From Pyropia yezoensis (Eukaryota > Rhodophyta > Bangiophyceae > Bangiales > Bangiaceae), in the NCBI GenBank assembly GCA_009829735.1, contig CM020620.1:14691420-14755419 (forward strand): a stretch of DNA of 64,000 nucleotides. The letters are read 5' to 3'. The notes under the pieces are model-generated. The model saw only the letters and a list, made by a program, of their open reading frames with translations. It was not told the origin of the DNA and made no database searches. Position 1 is the first letter of the stretch, and each line of letters starts with the position of its first letter. The translations under genes and the position numbers were made by a program. Below are positions 59,660-64,000 of the stretch, piece after piece.

Positions 59660-60055
59660 GGTTATGCACAAAAGAGGGAGCGAAGAACCGAGAACGGAGC
59701 AGAAGGCGTCCGATGATGAGAGGGGGGCTGGGGTGACTTAGGCGGTAGAGCGGCACAGGCGATGGACAGCGGGACTGGGCCAGGCGCTTGCCATGCTTCT
59801 GTCCGCAGTGAGCATTGGGAGGCCACTTTGTGTTAATCGTCTTACATTGTTATTTGAAAGCATTTAACTATCCAATCTCAGACTTTTGTTGGACAGCACA
59901 TTGGCACCGCTGTCTGCTTCTGACCATCTGGAGTAGTAGCTGTCACCAACTGGAGGAGCAGTTGTGTCGCTGGCATTTTCATCCGCACTCGATCACCAGC
60001 GGGCTTGTCCGCCTCGGGGTCGTTGGAGCCGTGACGCCAAGGTTCATCTACCATC
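59660..60055. promoter_or_regulatory. Bidirectional region between the two PSMA3 starts
   Basis: 396 bases separate the ATGs of the two head-to-head PSMA3 genes, so both promoters must lie here or overlap. The sequence is not palindromic, and no TATA box is obvious. It is less GC-rich than its surroundings. Confidence 0.55.
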
Positions 60056-61725
60056 ATGACGAGCATTGGTACTGGCGTACGTTCTGCGTCTCAACCCCTC
60101 CTTTGTAGGCCCATTGCTCGCCTACTGCCGTGCTGTTGCTGCTGCCACTGCGCGGCTGAGTGACTGCTCGTCTCAGCCAGCTGGACTTGCACTGGTGCTT
60201 TGTCTTACCATTGTAGCGATGCTCCTGCCCTGTTCTTTTACACTGCCGCCCCCCATGATCCCCTCTTTTCTTCACTTTTTATCCTGTCGACTGTGTTTCG
60301 GTTGCGTTAATGTTGTCCTGGCGGCGCACGCGCTTCTCCTTTTGCTCGTCCATTCACAGTACGACCTGTCGTCCACGACCTTTTCCCCAGACGGCCGGGT
60401 CTTCCAGATCGAGTATGCGCAGAAGGCGGTAGAGAACAGCGGGTACGTTGAATGGCGAGTTGCCGTTGCTGGGTGCAGGTCGTGGTGCCTGGCTGTGGGC
60501 GCGGTGCTGTATGGGAGTGGGGTTCAACAAAGGTGGAGCGGCTGAGCTGTAGCGCAGTGGACACCAGCAGTGGGCGGGTGGCGGCGGTACTGCTACCACC
60601 AGGATGGAAATGTGTTGTGAGCCTCGAAGCGGTGGATGCGACGGCGCTGGTGACTGGTCGCATGGCTGGTCGTGGGTCTACTGGCCATGTGGCTGGTTGT
60701 GGGGCCATGTAGCTGGCTGGTCCTGGGCCTAGCTGGTCTTGTGTCTAGCCATGTGGCTCTCCGTGGGGCAAGCCACTGGCGTTGGGGCTGGTATTGAGGC
60801 TGGCGTTGGGGCCGGCGCCGGGGCGGGCGTCGGGGCTGGCGTCGGGGCTGGCGCTGGGGCTTGGGGCTCGCGTTGGGGCTGACCGTGTGTGTGGTGGGGC
60901 GCGTTGGCAGGACGAGGAAGAACTTCCCGTGGGCCATGTGATGTTGTGGGGAACCGAGCACGCTCAGGACTGACGTATTTTCTGTTTGCTGCATGGGTAT
61001 CCTGTGTCTGCATGCGCTGTGTTGTACGGTGGCCTTTCGCGTTGTCTCCCTCCCTCTGGAACAGGACCGCTGTGGGGGTGTCGTGCAAGGATGGGGTGGT
61101 GATGGCGGTGGAGAAGGTGGTGGTATCAAAAATGTTGGTACCTGGGACGATGAGGCGGGCACACCTGGTGGACCACCACTCTGGGCTGGTGATTTCGGGC
61201 TTGATTTCGGATGGGCGGCAACTAGCGACGCGGGCGCGCGACGAGTGCTCGTCCTACAAATCGGTGTACGATAGTGCCATCCCCGGTCATGTGCTGGCAG
61301 AGCGGTTGGCCAATTTTGCGCACGTGTATACGCTGTATGCGTACGTGCGGCCGTTTGGGTGCGCGGCGCTGCTGGGTGCACACGACGACACTAATGGGTA
61401 TCAGCTGTACCTGGTGGAGCCATCGGGCGTGTCGTACCGGTACTTTGGGGCGGCTGTGGGCAAGGGGAAGCAGGCTGCCAAGACGGCGCTGGAGAAGCTG
61501 GACTTCAAGTCGTTGACTTGCCGCGAGGCGGTCAAGGAGCTTGCCAAGATTATTGTGGACGTGCATGATGAGGCCAAGGACAAGCTGTACGAGTTGGAGA
61601 TGTGCTGGGTTTGTGAGGAGAGCAAGAACATGTCGCAGTTGGTGCCCCAAGATGTGGTGGACGAGGCGCGCAAGGCCGCCGAGGCGGCACAGGATGACGA
61701 CTCGGACATGGACGACGATGAGTAG
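60056..61725 (+). CDS. PSMA3: 20S proteasome subunit alpha type-3 (alpha-7), right copy
   Basis: The exons are 60056-60076 (MTSIGTG), 60360-60442 and 61065-61725, giving a 254-residue protein identical to that of the left copy. Intron 1 is 283 nt here (GTACGTTC...CATTCACAG), against 243 nt in the left copy, with unrelated sequence except for the donor (GTACGT) and the last bases before the acceptor. Intron 2 (60443-61064) is identical in both and contains a 12-bp-type minisatellite near 60775-60875 (GGCGTTGGGGCT). Exon 2 alone supplies the alpha-subunit signature; exon 3 supplies the core fold ([36 protein letters not shown]). It ends with TAG. Both copies look intact. Which is expressed cannot be told from sequence. 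Confidence 0.95.
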
Positions 61726-63008
61726 AGCGCCCGTGTCAGGGCGGTGCATATTTTTTGATTCCCCTCTTTTTGTTGCTTTTTTTTGCAAGCTGGTCAGGGG
61801 TGTGAGCACAGGGAGCTGTGGGGTACTGCACAGGCAACGAGGTTGGTTGCACTCCTAGCAGGTGCCCGTCCTCTGATGACATCATGTGTGCCATTCTGGT
61901 GGCAGGCCCGCAGGCGGTGACGTGCACGCCCATCGCGGCACATAACAGAGCGGGTGTGGGTGTGGCGCCTGGTACACGCTCGCTCCCTCTGGGGGATGGC
62001 AACAGCAGGGCGCGCGAGCCTCCATGCAGGCCGCATCCCTCTGGGGGATGGCAACAGCAGGGCGCGCGAGCCCCCATGCAGGCCGCATCACCTGGTGCCG
62101 AACCAGCATCACAGCGGCGGTGGAGGTGATGGGGAGGACATGCGTGCCCAGTCCCATCAGGTTCCAGCCGCAGCACACCCATGGTGGGCGCTTACCAGCC
62201 CACACACGCTCAGTCGCATCACAACGTCACCAGCACCCATCACTCCCACCCGACGCGCATACCAGGATATGACCTTTACGCCCTACAGCCGCACACGCGC
62301 GCAGCTCTTGGAGCCCGCACCGCAGCCCGCACCGGGCACAGCACCCCGCACAGCCCCCATCCCCCAATAGACCGCCCACGGCCCGCGCGTGTACGTGTAC
62401 GCCCGCGCCGCCACCCCCGCCCGCCCCCTCGACAGGGCAGTCCCCCCTGCTTCCTTTCCCTCCAAGCAGCACCGCCAGCTACCTACTCCTCTGCTGGCGC
62501 CTCATAGTCCTCCACCTCCACCTCCCCAGCGTCAATCGCCTCAATGATGTCGTGCGGCGCCTGGCCGTCGACAGTGCAGCCGACGGATTGGGCCGTCCCC
62601 AGCACCTCCTTCACCGTCCCCTCCATCTTCACCGCCATCGACCGCCTGCGCGTGTTCTTCGCCACCTCAATGATCGCGTCCATCGTCAGGTTCCCGTCGT
62701 GCGCAATGTTCTTCACCTTTTTCCGGTCGCGCTCCGGCTCCTTAAGCGCCTTGATGATCATCGACGCCGCCGACGGCACCACCGTCACCGTCGCCTGCCG
62801 GTTCACCACCGTCAGCTTGCACATCACACGCAGACCCTTCCATTCCTTGGTGGCCTTCGCCAGCTGGTCGCCAATCTTCTTGGGCGACAGCCCCAGGGGG
62901 CCAATCTTCGGCGCCAGCGACGCCACGGCGCCCACCTCCCCGCCGGTGGTGCGCACAAAGATTTCCGTCACCGCGGTGGGATCAAACTTGGGAGGCATGG
63001 TGACTTAC
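60350..63008. repeat. Right arm (2,659 bp) of the inverted duplication
   Basis: Mirror of 56747-59405. Beyond 63008 the flank (CGGGGGTGAACGAGGG) is unrelated to the flank left of 56747, and inside 60350 the spacer is unrelated to that beyond 59405, apart from PSMA3 exon 1. Confidence 0.93.
62483..62998 (-). CDS. RPL12: 60S ribosomal protein L12 (uL11), right copy
   Basis: Translation identical to the left copy, 171 residues, intronless, ATG at 62998 and TAG at 62483. Only the ten bases before the ATG are shared with the left copy's promoter side. Beyond these the upstream sequence (63009-63300) is different, with a GGGTGAAC repeat (63011 and 63022). If both copies are expressed they make the same protein from different promoters. 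Confidence 0.97.
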   Translation of the reverse strand: MPPKFDPTAVTEIFVRTTGGEVGAVASLAPKIGPLGLSPKKIGDQLAKATKEWKGLRVMCKLTVVNRQATVTVVPSAASMIIKALKEPERDRKKVKNIAHDGNLTMDAIIEVAKNTRRRSMAVKMEGTVKEVLGTAQSVGCTVDGQAPHDIIEAIDAGEVEVEDYEAPAEE

Positions 63009-63657
63009 GGGGGTGAACGAGGGTGAACAAGCCGCGCCAGTGAATGCTGCGTCACGCGCAGCGACAAGGGGGATGGTCTCGGGTGCAGATAGCTGGGATG
63101 GAGTCAGACATAGGCAATCGACCGCTTGCATGCCATCGCGGTCGTCACGACGGTGACCGCGGGCGAGAGGAGTCGCCCCCGCCTGACTGGTCGACACGTG
63201 TCACCAATTGATGTTTAGTCGTTGGGGTGCTACCATGAAGAATTTTATTCCTGATCTGATTGGGAAAGACACCGTGTCTTTTTCACACGGCCTGGGTAAA
63301 TACAGTATGTAGTGAGCTCAGTTCGTACTGACAATATGTCATTTGCTCCTGTGGATGACGAATTGCTCAAGGGGGGGGGGCGCTCACACCGCACAACCCC
63401 CCTCCTGGAGTGCTTGGGGGAGCGTGCTCACAACCCCCCTCCTGAAGCGCTTGGGACAGAAAACGATCGTAGCAGCAACCGCGGCCTGCGATTGAAGGTG
63501 ATTGGGATACAACGAGGTGGGTGCAACCGACAATGCTGAAGAATGACACGCCAGTGCGGCTTGCTGTAACCCATGCCGAGCCGTTCAGAGACACTCAGGC
63601 TGCCCCTTCGAGGTTTACTTCTGCTTTATCAACGCAACCCTCTCCCGCGGCCCTCAC
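63009..63657. other. Right flank of the inverted duplication, no gene
   Basis: It contains AT-rich sequence (63200-63310), a nine-G run at 63371-63379, and a near-duplicate of ACAACCCCCCTCCTG followed by GCTTGGG (near 63394 and 63431). No gene is supported. Confidence 0.5.
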
Positions 63658-63999
63658 CTAAGCTCTCGGCAGCGGGCCAGACACAGGCTCAACGCTGTAG
63701 CGGCTCTCTGGTGGCACGATTTCCGCCAGCCCATCCTCCCGACCCTCCGGCTCCCATTGGTCGAGCGCAGAGGGCGACTGTGCGAGGTCAGACGGGATGC
63801 CCGTCGAGGCTGACGCATCCGACACCATGCCCGAGTGCGTGCCTGCAAGGCCCATGCCGCCGCCAGAGCCACCCAGCCCCCGTCCCAGGGCGCCGCCACC
63901 AGGTGGCGCGAACCACGGACGGTCAAGCCGTGCCGTACCGCGGGGGCGCGCCAACCTCGCGGTTGCTACACCCGCCCCCGCGACAAGGCCAACCAGCAT
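63658..63999 (-). CDS. Open frame at the right edge, possibly a 3' gene end
   Basis: The minus-strand frame from the window edge (ATG at 63999) to TAG at 63658 encodes 113 residues: Gly/Ala-rich at first, then more ordinary sequence (PSALDQWEPEGREDG, AEIVPPESRYSVEPVSG). It may be the C-terminus of a gene that begins beyond 64000. No family is recognised. Confidence 0.3.
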   Translation of the reverse strand: MLVGLVAGAGVATARLARPRGTARLDRPWFAPPGGGALGRGLGGSGGGMGLAGTHSGMVSDASASTGIPSDLAQSPSALDQWEPEGREDGLAEIVPPESRYSVEPVSGPLPRA

Positions 64000-64000
64000 C

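Noticed and set aside
56747-63008. Inverted duplication as a simple foldback assembly artefact
   Set aside because: PSMA3 exon 1 is present separately on each side with different intron 1 length and sequence and different outer flanks, which a mirrored read would not give. Long-read confirmation would still be decisive.
1-64000. CRISPR arrays, bacterial operons, Shine-Dalgarno sites
   Set aside because: No regularly spaced repeats with unique spacers. Introns, the proteasome and RPL12 show a eukaryotic nuclear sequence, where such features do not apply.

Overview
This is a nuclear fragment of a GC-rich eukaryote. Four genes with clear GT-AG introns or unmistakable eukaryotic products anchor that statement: two copies of ribosomal protein uL11 (RPL12), two copies of proteasome subunit alpha-7 (PSMA3) with introns of 243-622 nt, and a three-exon NTPase-nuclease gene of the Crinkler/RHS-like (CR) class. 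PSMA3 reads closest, from memory, to plant and algal PAG1, and a short fragment resembles the C-terminus of glucan, water dikinase, a starch enzyme. I therefore infer a GC-rich, intron-poor alga, possibly a red alga; this is inference and no species is claimed. Coding is sparse, long G/C homopolymers and minisatellites are frequent, and many long open frames are only products of base composition.

Layout. 1-1939 (-): an unrecognised gene running off the left edge, interrupted by one in-frame TAA, with three copies of the palindrome GTTATGTACATAAC upstream. 2486-9790 (-): one large gene with a ParB/sulfiredoxin-like domain near its N-terminus, a Gly/Asp-rich and basic middle and a double-stranded beta-helix (2OG-oxygenase/cupin-like) C-terminus. 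A 500-N gap and a false-looking duplicated copy lie inside it. 10424-11419 (-): a RING protein with a SUMO-interaction-like motif. 11.5-17.5 kb: G-tracts, minisatellites and a second, damaged ParB-like piece. 17563-19955: two convergent paralogues of an unknown family. 23143-24171: an unknown gene. 25.7-30.7 kb: two 109-bp direct repeats around a GATA zinc finger, a Ty1/copia fossil and an Ala-repeat ORF. 31.5-32.3 kb: (GGCGAC/GGC)n low complexity. 35896-38623 (-): the CR-type gene. 42.49-43.46 kb: a SANT/NAM-like gene. 44.3-53.9 kb: a nest of broken Ty3/gypsy pieces in both orientations, with LTR-like units. 54.3 kb: the dikinase fragment. 54887-55900: an F-box-like gene.

56747-63008 is the most striking structure. 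It is an inverted duplication with two 2,659-bp arms, apparently identical and without net indels, around a 944-bp spacer. Each arm carries a whole RPL12 and, convergent to it, exons 2-3 of PSMA3. The spacer holds a separate PSMA3 exon 1 for each copy. Exon 1 is identical on the two sides, but intron 1 and the flanks differ. That pattern suggests an old inverted duplication whose arms are kept identical by gene conversion, rather than a mirrored assembly error.

A short palindrome recurring in three clusters (about 2.0-2.2, 15.0-15.4 and 25.1-25.5 kb), each upstream of a minus-strand open frame, may be a shared regulatory site.
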